From Loktanella sp. SALINAS62 (lineage in GTDB: Bacteria > Pseudomonadota > Alphaproteobacteria > Rhodobacterales > Rhodobacteraceae), in contig NZ_JAAFZU010000004.1 of the NCBI RefSeq assembly GCF_018263905.1, positions 1 through 64,000 on the forward strand: a stretch of DNA of 64,000 nt, in the 5' to 3' direction. Below, piece by piece: positions 53,029-62,443 of the stretch. The position numbers and the translations under genes are program-made. A model generated the notes under the pieces. That model worked only from the letters and a program-made list of their open reading frames with translations. It did no database searches and was not told the origin of the DNA. Position 1 is the stretch's first letter. Each line of letters begins with the position of its first letter.

Positions 53029-53397
53029 TTGGCACGTATTGCTGGGGTCAACATCCCCTCTGGAAAGCGCGTTCCCATCGCCCTGACCTACATCACCGGT
53101 ATCGGCAACACGACTGCAGAAGCCATCTGCGAAGCCGTCGGGATTGATCGCGCACGTCGCATCAACGACCTGTCAGATTCCGAAGTGCTGAAGGTTCGTG
53201 AATACATCGACGAACATCTGACAGTCGAAGGCGACCTGCGCCGCGAGACACAGATGAACATCAAGCGTCTGATGGATCTGGGTTCCTATCGTGGCCTGCG
53301 TCACCGTCGTAACCTGCCGGTGCGCGGTCAGCGGACCCACACCAACGCACGCACGCGCAAGGGCCCCGCAAAGGCCATCGCTGGCAAGAAGAAATAA
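53029..53397 (+). CDS. rpsM: 30S ribosomal protein S13 (TTG start)
   Basis: 122 residues; [20 protein letters not shown] and the basic tail [17 protein letters not shown] are canonical. The only start compatible with the family N-terminus is TTG 53029, with AAAAGGA 8 nt upstream. A TTG start is rare for a ribosomal protein and may be regulatory. Confidence 0.95.
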   Translation: MARIAGVNIPSGKRVPIALTYITGIGNTTAEAICEAVGIDRARRINDLSDSEVLKVREYIDEHLTVEGDLRRETQMNIKRLMDLGSYRGLRHRRNLPVRGQRTHTNARTRKGPAKAIAGKKK

Positions 53398-53409
53398 GGA
53401 GGCTCCATC

Positions 53410-53802
53410 ATGGCACGTGATACTCGTCGTGGGGGCAAGAAGAAGGTCTCCAAGAACATCGCCGCTGGTGTGGCGCATGTGAACTCTTCGTTCAACAATA
53501 CGAAGATTCTGATTTCCGACGTTCAGGGCAACGCGATTGCGTGGTCCTCTGCCGGTACAATGGGCTTTAAGGGATCGCGTAAATCGACCCCTTATGCCGC
53601 CCAGATGGCCGCTGAAGACGCCGGCAAGAAAGCACAGGACCATGGCGTGAAGACGCTGGAAGTCGAAGTGCAAGGCCCCGGTTCCGGTCGTGAAAGCGCG
53701 CTGCGTGCGCTGGCCGCCGCTGGTTTCAACATCACCTCGATCCGTGATGTGACCCCGATGGCCCACAACGGCTGCCGCCCGCCAAAGCGCCGCCGCGTCT
53801 AA
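53410..53802 (+). CDS. rpsK: 30S ribosomal protein S11
   Basis: 130 residues; [40 protein letters not shown] and the end [12 protein letters not shown] are S11. AAGGAGGCTCC precedes the ATG. Confidence 0.98.
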   Translation: MARDTRRGGKKKVSKNIAAGVAHVNSSFNNTKILISDVQGNAIAWSSAGTMGFKGSRKSTPYAAQMAAEDAGKKAQDHGVKTLEVEVQGPGSGRESALRALAAAGFNITSIRDVTPMAHNGCRPPKRRRV

Positions 53803-53818
53803 GCCCGATTGTTGCGAT

Positions 53819-53842
53819 GGGGCCGTGCGTTCGCACGGCCCC
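53819..53842 (+). promoter_or_regulatory. GC hairpin between rpsK and rpoA
   Basis: A perfect 10-bp stem (53819-53828 with 53833-53842) closed by GTTC, followed by GTTGCG, without a T run. Probably an attenuator or stabilising element that sets rpoA level. Confidence 0.5.
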
Positions 53843-53910
53843 GTTGCGCCGTTTTGAAACCTCGAGCGTCAACCCTTCGGACATAGGGGATGGCAAGGAT
53901 GGAGGGACAT

Positions 53911-54927
53911 ATGATCCACAAAAACTGGGCTGAACTGATCAAGCCGTCGCAACTGGACGTCAAGCCGGGTAACGACCCGGCACGTCAGGCGACCGTGATC
54001 GCAGAACCGCTGGAACGCGGTTTTGGTCTGACATTGGGTAACGCGCTGCGTCGCATCCTGATGTCGTCGCTGCAAGGTGCCGCCATCACCGCCGTGCAGA
54101 TCGATAACGTGCTGCACGAATTTTCCAGCGTCTCCGGGGTGCGCGAGGACGTCACAGACATCGTGCTGAACCTGAAGGGCGTCGCCATCCGTATGGACGT
54201 TGACGGTCCCAAGCGTCTGAGCGTTCAGGCCAAAGGTCCGGGCATCGTGACGGCAGGCGACATTTCGGAAACCGCCGGCATCGAAATCCTGAACAAGGAT
54301 CACGTGATCTGCCACCTTGACGACGGTGCAGACCTGTACATGGAACTGACGGTCAACACCGGCAAAGGTTACGTGTCCGCTGACAAGAACAAGCCAGAGG
54401 ATGCGCCGATCGGCATGATTGCAATCGACGCGATCTATTCCCCGGTCAAAAAGGTCAGCTATGACGTGCAGCCCACCCGTGAGGGTCAGGTGCTGGACTA
54501 TGACAAGCTGACCATGAAGATCGAAACCGATGGTTCGCTGTCACCTGATGATGCCGTTGCCTATGCCGCGCGCATCTTGCAGGATCAGCTTCAGGTCTTC
54601 GTCAACTTTGATGAACCTGAGTCGGCCAACGCTGGTGGCGACGATGACGGTCTGGAATTCAACCCGCTGTTGTTGAAGAAGGTCGACGAACTGGAACTTT
54701 CTGTCCGGTCCGCCAACTGCCTGAAGAACGACAACATTGTCTATATCGGTGATCTGATTCAGAAAACCGAAGCTGAAATGCTGCGCACGCCGAACTTTGG
54801 CCGCAAGTCCTTGAATGAAATCAAGGAAGTGCTGTCAGGCATGGGTCTGCACCTTGGCATGGATGTCGAGGATTGGCCGCCAGACAACATCGAAGATCTG
54901 GCAAAGAAGTACGAAGACCAGTTCTAA
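53911..54927 (+). CDS. rpoA: DNA-directed RNA polymerase subunit alpha
   Basis: 338 residues. Start [21 protein letters not shown]-terminal dimerisation domain with [19 protein letters not shown]-terminal domain with [20 protein letters not shown], including the UP-element-contacting Arg. ATG 53911 has GGAGGGACAT upstream; an ATG seven codons earlier is not family-like. Confidence 0.99.
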   Translation: MIHKNWAELIKPSQLDVKPGNDPARQATVIAEPLERGFGLTLGNALRRILMSSLQGAAITAVQIDNVLHEFSSVSGVREDVTDIVLNLKGVAIRMDVDGPKRLSVQAKGPGIVTAGDISETAGIEILNKDHVICHLDDGADLYMELTVNTGKGYVSADKNKPEDAPIGMIAIDAIYSPVKKVSYDVQPTREGQVLDYDKLTMKIETDGSLSPDDAVAYAARILQDQLQVFVNFDEPESANAGGDDDGLEFNPLLLKKVDELELSVRSANCLKNDNIVYIGDLIQKTEAEMLRTPNFGRKSLNEIKEVLSGMGLHLGMDVEDWPPDNIEDLAKKYEDQF

Positions 54928-54935
54928 AAAATTCG

Positions 54936-54956
54936 GGGGCGGGATATGCCCGCCCC
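54936..54956 (+). promoter_or_regulatory. GC hairpin between rpoA and rplQ
   Basis: An 8-bp GC stem (54936-54943 with 54949-54956) with a 5-nt loop and no T run, in the 115-nt spacer. Confidence 0.4.
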
Positions 54957-55042
54957 TATGACGACCCTGGGCATGGTGCCCCAATAACGGAGCCCGCGTC
55001 ACCGCAGCGTAGGCCCATCATAAAACGAAATGGAGACTTAAC

Positions 55043-55462
55043 ATGCGTCACGCACGTGGATACCGCCGCCTGAACCGCACACACGAACACCGCAAAGCGC
55101 TGTTCGCGAACATGGCTGGCTCGCTCATTGAACATGAGCAGATCAAAACGACTTTGCCGAAAGCCAAAGAACTCAAGCGCGTCATCGACAAGCTGATCAC
55201 GCTGGGCAAGCGGGGCGATCTGCACGCCCGCCGGATGGCCAACGCACAGCTGAAGCAGGACATTCACACGGCCAAGCTGTTCGAAATCCTTGGCCCGCGT
55301 TATGCGGATCGTCAGGGCGGTTACTGCCGGGTTCTGAAAGCCGGCTTCCGTTACGGTGATATGGCCCCGATGGCGATCATCGAATTGGTCGACCGCGACC
55401 GCGATGCAAAGGGCGCATCGGACAAGGCCCGGCTGGCCGAAGACGACACCGCAGACGCATAA
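55043..55462 (+). CDS. rplQ: 50S ribosomal protein L17
   Basis: 139 residues. [20 protein letters not shown] is the L17 start. An acidic tail ([13 protein letters not shown]) extends past the E. coli length, as in other alphaproteobacteria. It is the last gene of the alpha operon; a strong terminator follows. Confidence 0.98.
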   Translation: MRHARGYRRLNRTHEHRKALFANMAGSLIEHEQIKTTLPKAKELKRVIDKLITLGKRGDLHARRMANAQLKQDIHTAKLFEILGPRYADRQGGYCRVLKAGFRYGDMAPMAIIELVDRDRDAKGASDKARLAEDDTADA

Positions 55463-55483
55463 ACAAGATCACGCAACGAAAAG

Positions 55484-55511
55484 AGCCCGTTCGAAAGAGC
55501 GGGCTTTTTTT
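55484..55511 (+). terminator. Terminator of the alpha operon
   Basis: A 9-bp stem (55484-55492 with 55497-55505), GAAA tetraloop and a seven-T tail: a classic Rho-independent terminator. Confidence 0.92.
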
Positions 55512-55611
55512 GTGAGTAGATTATACGTGAGAGCTATACGGCAGGATAATTGAACGGAACGCTTAAAAGTCTGATATTTGATGAATTGCATCCACTGGAA
55601 CTATAAACAGC

Positions 55612-56223
55612 ATGACCGTCCAAGCCGAAATCGCACGTCACACGCGCGACCTTGTCAAAATCTCGCCGTCGGGATTGTTCTATGCGCTGCATTTTCGTTT
55701 CGCGCTGCCCTTGATGCATTATCACAGCTATCCCACGGACTGGACTGACCGCTATACGGAACGGGCCTATGCCCTGCGTGATCCGATTATCCTGTGGGGT
55801 TTCGGCAATACCGGCACCGCAAGGTGGAGCGACATCACGTTGCCGGACCCCGAAGATATCTTGGGTCAGGCGCGCAACTTTGGGATGAACTATGGACTGG
55901 TCGTCGCCACAGGGTCGATCAAGTCGCGGACTGTGGCATCCGCTGCCCGTGCGGACCGGGAGTTCAGCCGCGATGAAATCGATACCTTTGCCGGGATCAT
56001 TGAAACGATGCATCGGTTGGCCGCCCCACCGGGATCGCTTTCTCCCGCTCAGATAGAAGCACTCGCCTTGATCGCAGGGGGGGACCGGCATACCGCCGCT
56101 GCTGCCAAATTAGGTATATCCGAAAGTGCCTTAAAGGCCCGGCTGGCCGCCGCACGCAGCAGTTTAAAGGCGCGTACGACGACTGAGGCGATTCAGCGCG
56201 CACGCAACTACAAGTTGCTCTAA
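55612..56223 (+). CDS. LuxR-type autoinducer-binding regulator
   Basis: 203 residues, short for the family (about 240). The acyl-homoserine-lactone pocket is recognisable by Trp44, Tyr48, Asp57, Pro58 and Trp62 (YPTDWTDRY ... LRDPIILWGF). The C-terminal GerE-type HTH (about 142-200) is divergent; the Glu normally in the recognition domain start (RE.E.L) is replaced by Gln (SPAQIEAL). It is followed by the luxI-type gene, so the pair forms a quorum-sensing circuit. The binding site is not obvious in the 70-nt spacer. Confidence 0.85.
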   Translation: MTVQAEIARHTRDLVKISPSGLFYALHFRFALPLMHYHSYPTDWTDRYTERAYALRDPIILWGFGNTGTARWSDITLPDPEDILGQARNFGMNYGLVVATGSIKSRTVASAARADREFSRDEIDTFAGIIETMHRLAAPPGSLSPAQIEALALIAGGDRHTAAAAKLGISESALKARLAAARSSLKARTTTEAIQRARNYKLL

Positions 56224-56293
56224 ATCTAGAATTAAGCATGACTCCGTTTTGGCGGCATGGTGCCGTCCATTATCAGACTTCGGAGCGACTATC

Positions 56294-56884
56294 ATGCAAG
56301 CGACCACGCTTTCCTTTGCTAATTTACACAACCACGGCGAGCTTTTCGCAAATATTCTGCGGGCCCGTCGTGAATCATTCATTGTGCGGAACAATTGGGA
56401 TCTGCCACAGACGATGGGGATGGAATTTGATCAGTACGACACACCGGCATCGCGCTGGCTGGCGGTACATGATGTTGACGGACGCGTGTTGGCCGGTGTG
56501 CGCCTGACGCCGACAACCGCGCAATGTGGGGTTTATTCCTATATGATCCGTGACGCGCAAAATGGTCTGCTGTCTTCTATCCCGAACGATCTGCTGTTTG
56601 GTGACGCGCCGATCGATACCGCCACATGGGAAGTGACGCGCGGTTTTATCGTCCACGATCTGCCGGCAGCCCAACGGCAACGGGTGCGTGTGCGGCTTGT
56701 GAATCAGATGTTGCGGACTGCGCGCAACGAAGGGATTGGCCGCATGATCGCGTTGCTGCCGTCCAACTGGAGCCGTTGGGCCGGGCGTTGCCACCTGACG
56801 ATGGAACCGGCAGGTCGGAACATGAACATGGGTGGCATCGATTATCAGGCGGTCTGGATCGGCTTTGCCAAGCAGATGCATTGA
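56294..56884 (+). CDS. Acyl-homoserine-lactone synthase, LuxI family
   Basis: 196 residues. Conserved residues of the SAM/acyl-ACP-using synthases are present: Arg and Phe in RARRESFIV, Trp in NNWDLPQ, Glu/Asp in MEFDQYDTP, Arg in GVRLTPT, and Glu/Arg in TWEVTRGFI. ATG 56294 has CGGAG 8 nt upstream; an in-frame ATG at 56249 is less likely. The gene follows luxR by 70 nt and precedes rarA by 39 nt. The acyl chain length cannot be deduced. Confidence 0.88.
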   Translation: MQATTLSFANLHNHGELFANILRARRESFIVRNNWDLPQTMGMEFDQYDTPASRWLAVHDVDGRVLAGVRLTPTTAQCGVYSYMIRDAQNGLLSSIPNDLLFGDAPIDTATWEVTRGFIVHDLPAAQRQRVRVRLVNQMLRTARNEGIGRMIALLPSNWSRWAGRCHLTMEPAGRNMNMGGIDYQAVWIGFAKQMH

Positions 56885-56923
56885 CGCTTTGCCAAGTGGC
56901 GGGGCAGGGCCTATCTGTCGCAT

Positions 56924-58243
56924 ATGGCTGACCTGTTCGACACGGACCCTGCACCAAAAACATCGACCGGCCCGCGCCCGCTGGCGGACCGGTTGCGACC
57001 CCGCGCCTTATCAGAGGTGATTGGACAGCAGCAAGTGCTGGGGCCAGAGGCACCCCTGGGTGCGATGCTGGCATCCGGTGCGCTGTCGTCGCTGGTGTTC
57101 TGGGGGCCGCCCGGTGTCGGTAAAACAACGATCGCGCGGCTTCTGGCGAACGAATCAGATCTGCATTTCGTCCAGATCAGCGCGATCTTTACCGGCGTGC
57201 CGGAGCTGCGAAAGGTATTCGAAGCCGCACGCATCAGGCGCGCAAACGGGCAGGGCACGCTGTTGTTCGTCGACGAAATCCATCGGTTCAACAAGGCGCA
57301 GCAGGACGGGTTTCTGCCCCACATGGAAGACGGCACAATCCTGTTGGTCGGTGCGACCACGGAAAACCCCAGTTTTGAGCTGAATGCAGCGCTGTTGTCG
57401 CGGTCGCAGGTGCTGATCCTGACCCGCCTGAATGAGGATGATCTGGAACGGCTGGCGCAGCGCGCGGAACACGAACTGGGACGCAGCCTGCCGCTGGACA
57501 GGCCGGCGCGCGCGGCGCTGATCAATATGGCCGACGGCGACGGGCGGTCGCTGCTGAACCTGATCGAACAGATCGCGGCGTGGAAAACGGATGCGCCTTT
57601 GGGGGTGGACGCGCTGACCAGCCGGTTGATGAAACGTGCCGCAAAATACGACAAATCGGGGGACGAACATTACAACCTGATTTCCGCGCTGCATAAATCC
57701 GTGCGCGGGTCTGACCCGGATGCCGCACTTTACTGGCTGGCGCGGATGCTGACGGGGGGTGAAGACCCGCGCTATCTGGCGCGGCGTATCGTGCGGATGG
57801 CCGTGGAGGATATCGGTCTGGCCGATCCCCAGGCGCAGCATATCTGCCTGCAAGCATGGGAAACCTACGAACGGCTGGGCAGTCCAGAGGGCGAGCTGGC
57901 GCTGGGGCAGGCGGTGACTTATCTGGCGCTCGCACCGAAATCGAATGCGGGTTACGTGGCGTTCAAGGCAGCAATGGTGGCTGCGAAAAAGACCGGGTCC
58001 GAACCGCCGCCCGCCCATATCCTGAATGCGCCGACCAAACTGATGAAAGAACAGGGGTTCGGTGCAGGCTATGCCTATGACCACGATGCCGAAGACGGAT
58101 TTTCCGGTCAGGATTATTTCCCCGACGGCATGAAACGCGGCATCTACTATCTGCCGGTGGATCGCGGGTTCGAACGGGATCTGAAAAAGCGGCTGGATTT
58201 TTTCGCCGGGCTGCGGGCAAAGCGAAAGGGGCGGTCGAATTGA
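56924..58243 (+). CDS. rarA: Replication-associated recombination protein A (RarA/MgsA)
   Basis: 439 residues. AAA+ ATPase with Walker A GPPGVGKTT, Walker B FVDEIHRFNKAQQD and a C-terminal tetramerisation domain. RPLADRLRPRALSEVIGQQQ is the characteristic N-terminus. It acts on stalled replication forks. It starts the plus-strand housekeeping group rarA, crcB, rluA-type, HAD, ATP12. Confidence 0.97.
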   Translation: MADLFDTDPAPKTSTGPRPLADRLRPRALSEVIGQQQVLGPEAPLGAMLASGALSSLVFWGPPGVGKTTIARLLANESDLHFVQISAIFTGVPELRKVFEAARIRRANGQGTLLFVDEIHRFNKAQQDGFLPHMEDGTILLVGATTENPSFELNAALLSRSQVLILTRLNEDDLERLAQRAEHELGRSLPLDRPARAALINMADGDGRSLLNLIEQIAAWKTDAPLGVDALTSRLMKRAAKYDKSGDEHYNLISALHKSVRGSDPDAALYWLARMLTGGEDPRYLARRIVRMAVEDIGLADPQAQHICLQAWETYERLGSPEGELALGQAVTYLALAPKSNAGYVAFKAAMVAAKKTGSEPPPAHILNAPTKLMKEQGFGAGYAYDHDAEDGFSGQDYFPDGMKRGIYYLPVDRGFERDLKKRLDFFAGLRAKRKGRSN

Positions 58244-58274
58244 CTTTGCCGATGTCAAAGGCCACAGAGCGCGA

Positions 58275-58649
58275 ATGATTTCGGCTGGCTTCCTTGTGGC
58301 ATTGGGCGGCGCGGTGGGCGCTGTGCTGCGTTGGCTGACCGGCGTGTGTGCGCTGCGGCTGATCGGGCCGGGATTTCCGTGGGGAACACTGGCGGTAAAC
58401 GTCCTGGGTTCTTTTCTGATGGGCGTTGTGGTCGTGCTGCTGACGGAACGGATGGGCGACCGGCTGGCACCGTTTCTGATGACCGGCGTGCTGGGCGGAT
58501 TCACGACGTTTTCGGCGTTTTCGCTGGACGCCGTGCGAATGATCGAAGGCGGGCAGATGATGCAGGCCGGGATATATGTGGGGGCCAGCGTGGGCTTGGC
58601 CCTGTTGGCGCTGTTCGCGGGCCTGATCGTGACAAGGATGATGATATGA
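58275..58649 (+). CDS. crcB: Fluoride channel CrcB/FluC
   Basis: 124 residues with four spans; GGAVGAVLRWLTG, GTLAVNVLGSFLMG (Asn of the fluoride pore) and GVLGGFTTFSAFSLDA (Phe box) are canonical. It exports F- as a dual-topology dimer. No fluoride riboswitch was seen upstream; it seems co-transcribed with rarA. ATGA overlap with the next gene. Confidence 0.95.
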   Translation: MISAGFLVALGGAVGAVLRWLTGVCALRLIGPGFPWGTLAVNVLGSFLMGVVVVLLTERMGDRLAPFLMTGVLGGFTTFSAFSLDAVRMIEGGQMMQAGIYVGASVGLALLALFAGLIVTRMMI

Positions 58650-59698
58650 GCGGTGTGCAAACACGGACAATCGGGCCGGACGACGGAGACCAGCGGGTCG
58701 ACCGCTATTTGCGGCGGCTGTTTCCACATCTGACGCAGGGTCGGATTGAAAAGCTGTGCCGCAAGGGCGATGTGCGCGTCGATGGCGGGCGGGTGAAATC
58801 AAACACGCGGCTGGACGTCGGCCAGACAATTCGCATCCCGCCGCTGCCGACCGAAGAACAGGTTTTGGCCGAACGGTCGATGCTGAAACAGGGCGTGACA
58901 AAGGCGGATGCCGCGCTGATCCAGTCCTGCGTGATCTACCGCGACGATCATATCATCGCGATCAACAAGCCGGCAGGGCTGGCGACGCAGGGCGGATCGA
59001 AAACGACGCGCCACGTTGATGGCATGGCCGAGGCGCTGACCTTTGGCTATGATGAAAAACCTAGGCTGGTACACCGGCTGGACCGCGACACCAGCGGCGT
59101 GCTGCTGCTGGCGCGGACCCGGATGATGGCCAAGGCGCTGACCGAGAACCTGAAACACCATGCGACGCGTAAAATTTACTGGGCCGCAGTCGCGGGCACG
59201 CCGCATCCGCGCGCGGGCACCGTGAAATACGGTCTGGTCAAGGCCGGTGGCCACGGCCAGCACGGCGAAGGCGAAAAGATGCACTGCATCCATCCGCGCG
59301 ATGTGGACAGCACCGAAGGCGCCAAGCGCGCCACGACGGATTATGCGGTGCTGGACACGCTGGGTGGGCGTGCGTCCTGGGTCGCACTGGTGCCGATCAC
59401 GGGCCGGACGCACCAGTTGCGTGCTCATATGGCCGAAATGGGCCATCCGATTATCGGTGATGGCAAATATGGCGGGTCAGGTCAGGAAAATCTGGGCGAT
59501 GGCTGGGGCGCGGGCATGGGGGGCGATATCAGCCGCAAGATGCACCTGCATGCGCGGTCGCTGACCATCGAACATCCCGAAACCGGCGCGATCCTGCATC
59601 TGACCGCACCGATGCCCGACCACATGAAACGGACATGGGATTTTGTCGGCTGGGTCGAAGCCCATGCGCCGGTCGATCCGTTCAACATGCCCGACTGA
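58646..59698 (+). CDS. rluC: RluA-family 23S rRNA pseudouridine synthase (RluC-like)
   Basis: 350 residues. N-terminal S4 domain (QRVDRYLRRLFPHLTQGRIE) and catalytic motif HRLDRDTSGVLLLAR with the Asp nucleophile. Start 58646 overlaps the crcB stop by 4 nt. RluC, modifying 23S helices, is most likely; RluD is not excluded. Its stop shares a base with the next ATG. Confidence 0.9.
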   Translation: MSGVQTRTIGPDDGDQRVDRYLRRLFPHLTQGRIEKLCRKGDVRVDGGRVKSNTRLDVGQTIRIPPLPTEEQVLAERSMLKQGVTKADAALIQSCVIYRDDHIIAINKPAGLATQGGSKTTRHVDGMAEALTFGYDEKPRLVHRLDRDTSGVLLLARTRMMAKALTENLKHHATRKIYWAAVAGTPHPRAGTVKYGLVKAGGHGQHGEGEKMHCIHPRDVDSTEGAKRATTDYAVLDTLGGRASWVALVPITGRTHQLRAHMAEMGHPIIGDGKYGGSGQENLGDGWGAGMGGDISRKMHLHARSLTIEHPETGAILHLTAPMPDHMKRTWDFVGWVEAHAPVDPFNMPD

Positions 59699-60372
59699 TG
59701 CCATCGCGGTTAGTGATTCTTGACGTGGATGGCACGCTGGTCGACAGCCGTGCGGCCATCATCCACGCCATGCGCGCGGCATTTGTGGCAACTGATCTGC
59801 CTTATCCGGGGGATGCGGCCTGCCTGCGCGGCGTCGGTCTGTCAATCGGCGTGTTGTTTGCGGCACTTGTGCCGGGGGCCGATCAAGGCACACTGGATCG
59901 CCTGTCTGTGGCCTATAAGCAGGCGTTTCATGACCAGCGGGTCACAATGGGCAGTCGCATGACCGCACCGTTCTTTGCGGGCGCTTTGGATGCGCTGAAC
60001 CGGTTGCGGGCGTGCGATGACACGCTGCTGGCCATTGCGACGGGCAAATCGCGGCGCGGACTGGATTCGCTAGTCGCGGACCATGGGCTGGCGGGTTATT
60101 TCGCCAGTGTGCAGACCGCGGACGATCACCCATCAAAGCCGCACCCCGCGATGATTTTGCAGGCGCTGGCGGAAACCGGGGTAGTGGCTCGCCACGCGGT
60201 CATGGTGGGTGACACGACGTTCGATATGGACATGGCGCGGCCGGCCGGGGTCTCGACCATCGGGGTGACTTGGGGTTATCACGCCGTCGATCTGTTGGCT
60301 GCGGATAAAGTTATCACGGATTTCGCGCAACTCGACGCAGCCGTCGACGCGCTGACAGGAGTGGACGCATGA
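59698..60372 (+). CDS. HAD-superfamily phosphatase (Gph-like)
   Basis: 224 residues; motif I LDVDGTLVDS (8-17), motif II AIATGKSRRG, motif III/IV KPHPAMI and GDTTFDMDMA. Subfamily IA, similar to phosphoglycolate phosphatases; the substrate cannot be fixed. ATG shares one base with the rluC stop, and its own stop overlaps the next gene by 4 nt. Confidence 0.9.
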   Translation: MPSRLVILDVDGTLVDSRAAIIHAMRAAFVATDLPYPGDAACLRGVGLSIGVLFAALVPGADQGTLDRLSVAYKQAFHDQRVTMGSRMTAPFFAGALDALNRLRACDDTLLAIATGKSRRGLDSLVADHGLAGYFASVQTADDHPSKPHPAMILQALAETGVVARHAVMVGDTTFDMDMARPAGVSTIGVTWGYHAVDLLAADKVITDFAQLDAAVDALTGVDA

Positions 60373-61082
60373 ACGATTGGGCACCCAAACGATTCTGGAC
60401 GATGGCAGAGGTTGTGGAGCGCAACGGTGGTTATGCCGTTGATCTGGATGGACGGCCCGTCAAGACGCCTTATAAGACGCCGCTGGTCGTGCCGACCCGC
60501 GCCTTGGCGGATGCGGTCGCGGCGGAATGGCAAGCGCAGACAGATCTGATCGACCCGCAGACGATGCCCGTGACCCGTGCCGCAAATTCCGCCATCGACA
60601 AGGTGGCACCGCAAAGTAACGCTGTGGCAAACATGCTGGCGTCCTACGCAGAGAACGATTTGCTGTGCTACCGTGCGACGGCGCCGGACGCGCTGGTCGC
60701 ATTGCAGGATGCGGCGTGGGACCCTTGGCTGGATTGGGTGGCGCAGACATTGGACGCGCCGTTGCACGTCACCGCCGGGGTCATGCCGATCGCACAGCCG
60801 GATACGTCGCTGTCACGGCTACGGGCCGAGGTCGAACGCTTTGACGCGTGGGAACTGACGGGTTTTCACGACATCGTTCAGCTGTCTGGATCGCTGGTTT
60901 TAGCGCTGGCTGTTGCGGCGGACAAGCTGACACCTGATGCAGCATGGCAGATCAGCCATGTGGATGAGGATTTTCAGATCAGCCAGTGGGGTGAGGATGA
61001 CGAAGCCAGCGCCGTTGCCGCCATCAAGGCGCAGGCGTTGAAAGATGGCGCGCGTTTCATGCGAATGAGCCGCGTCGTTTGA
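60369..61082 (+). CDS. ATP12-family F1-ATPase assembly chaperone
   Basis: 237 residues; APKRFWTMAEVVERNGGYAV, LDGRPVKTPYKTPLVVPTRA and YAENDLLCYRA are ATP12 hallmarks. The protein helps assemble the F1 alpha subunit and is a marker of alphaproteobacteria and mitochondria. The 202 nt to aapJ show no further gene or obvious promoter except TTGACC at 61157. Confidence 0.95.
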   Translation: MNDWAPKRFWTMAEVVERNGGYAVDLDGRPVKTPYKTPLVVPTRALADAVAAEWQAQTDLIDPQTMPVTRAANSAIDKVAPQSNAVANMLASYAENDLLCYRATAPDALVALQDAAWDPWLDWVAQTLDAPLHVTAGVMPIAQPDTSLSRLRAEVERFDAWELTGFHDIVQLSGSLVLALAVAADKLTPDAAWQISHVDEDFQISQWGEDDEASAVAAIKAQALKDGARFMRMSRVV

Positions 61083-61284
61083 CCTGCAAAGTGCCGCTTT
61101 TGCGGGCGTTTGACTTTTAATCCAGCGTCGCACATTCGATTATGCCGAGCCAACACTTGACCTTTCGGCAATGAATCGCCCAACTTGAGCAAGACGAAGG
61201 GTTAACCTTCTCAACACAACCGCCCAATCGGGCGGAATAATTGGCCGCTCTCATTGTGGGGCGGAAACTCAGGAAGAGGTAAAA

Positions 61285-62304
61285 ATGAAAAACACCGTAT
61301 TTCTCGGAACGCTGACGGTCGCTGGTCTGTGTGCCGCTGCTGCAAGTGCTGCGACACTCGATGACGTCAAGGCCCGTGGCAATCTGAACTGTGGCGTGAC
61401 AACCGGCCTGACCGGTTTTGCTGCACCCGACGCAAACGGCGTCTGGGAAGGTTTCGACGTCGATGTGTGCCGTGCGGTCGCTGCTGCCATCTTTGGCGAC
61501 AAGAACGCCGTGCAATTCGTGCCCACGACCGGCGAGACACGCTTTACGGCACTGTCGTCCGGTGAAATCGATCTGCTGGCCCGTAACACCACATGGACGA
61601 TGTCGCGTGACACCGACCTGAGCTTTGATTTCATCGGCGTGAACTACTACGATGGTCAGGGCTTTATGGTCCCCAAGAATCTGGGCGTCACATCCGCCAA
61701 GGATCTGGATGGCGCGACCGTCTGTATCCAGACTGGCACGACGACCGAACTGAACCTTGCTGATTACTTCCGCGCGAACAACATCAGCTACGAGCCAGTT
61801 CCGATCCAGACCAATGCCGAAGCACAGCAGCAGTATCTGGCTGGTGCCTGTGACGTCTACACCACCGACGCATCCGGTCTGGCCGCGACACGTGCGACGT
61901 TCGAAGCCCCCGCAGACCACGTTCTGCTGCCCGAAATCATTTCCAAGGAACCGCTGGGCCCGCTGGTCCGCCACGGTGACAACGAATGGGGCGACCTGAC
62001 GATGTGGGTGCTGAACGCGCTGATCGCAGCCGAAGAGCTGGGCATCACGTCCGCGAACATCGCTGACATGTCCGCAGCGCCGACCAACAATCCAGAGGTC
62101 AACCGGATTCTGGGCACCGAAGGCGAGTTGGGTGCGATGATCGGGCTGGAAAACGACTGGGCCAAGAACGCGATCATGGCCGGTGGCAACTACGGCGAGA
62201 TCTTTGAGCGCAACATTGGTGAGAACACACCGATCGGTCTGGCGCGTGGTCTGAACGCACAGTGGACCGAAGGCGGCCTGCTGTACGCACCGCCTTTCCG
62301 CTAA
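61285..62304 (+). CDS. aapJ: General L-amino-acid ABC transporter binding protein AapJ
   Basis: 339 residues. Signal peptide 1-22, then a family-3 binding protein: GVTTGLTGFAAPDANGVWEG, LSSGEIDLLARNTTWTMSRD (Arg and Asp of the alpha-amino-acid site), NRILGTEGELGAMIGL near the end. It is the AapJ/BztA type. AGGAAGAGGTAAAA precedes the ATG. A hairpin follows that should leave aapJ more abundant than the permease genes. Confidence 0.95.
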   Translation: MKNTVFLGTLTVAGLCAAAASAATLDDVKARGNLNCGVTTGLTGFAAPDANGVWEGFDVDVCRAVAAAIFGDKNAVQFVPTTGETRFTALSSGEIDLLARNTTWTMSRDTDLSFDFIGVNYYDGQGFMVPKNLGVTSAKDLDGATVCIQTGTTTELNLADYFRANNISYEPVPIQTNAEAQQQYLAGACDVYTTDASGLAATRATFEAPADHVLLPEIISKEPLGPLVRHGDNEWGDLTMWVLNALIAAEELGITSANIADMSAAPTNNPEVNRILGTEGELGAMIGLENDWAKNAIMAGGNYGEIFERNIGENTPIGLARGLNAQWTEGGLLYAPPFR

Positions 62305-62314
62305 GAATTTAGAC

Positions 62315-62341
62315 AAAGGCCCGGCATGGTGCCGGGCCTTT
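62315..62341 (+). terminator. Partial terminator between aapJ and aapQ
   Basis: A perfect 11-bp stem (62315-62325 with 62331-62341) with ATGGT loop, running into TTTGTTCATTTTT. As aapQ follows without a clear promoter, it is likely an attenuator favouring the binding protein. Confidence 0.75.
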
Positions 62342-62443
62342 GTTCATTTTTGCGATTCTTCAATTCAACCGTGCAGCTGAGCCTTGGACTGCGTGCCCTG
62401 TGGCCGTAGTCCAAGACCCAGCATCCTATCGGGAGACCTGCCC

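Noticed and set aside
58244-58274. Possible fluoride riboswitch before crcB
   Set aside because: The spacer is only 31 nt and the gene appears co-transcribed with rarA; no riboswitch core is present.
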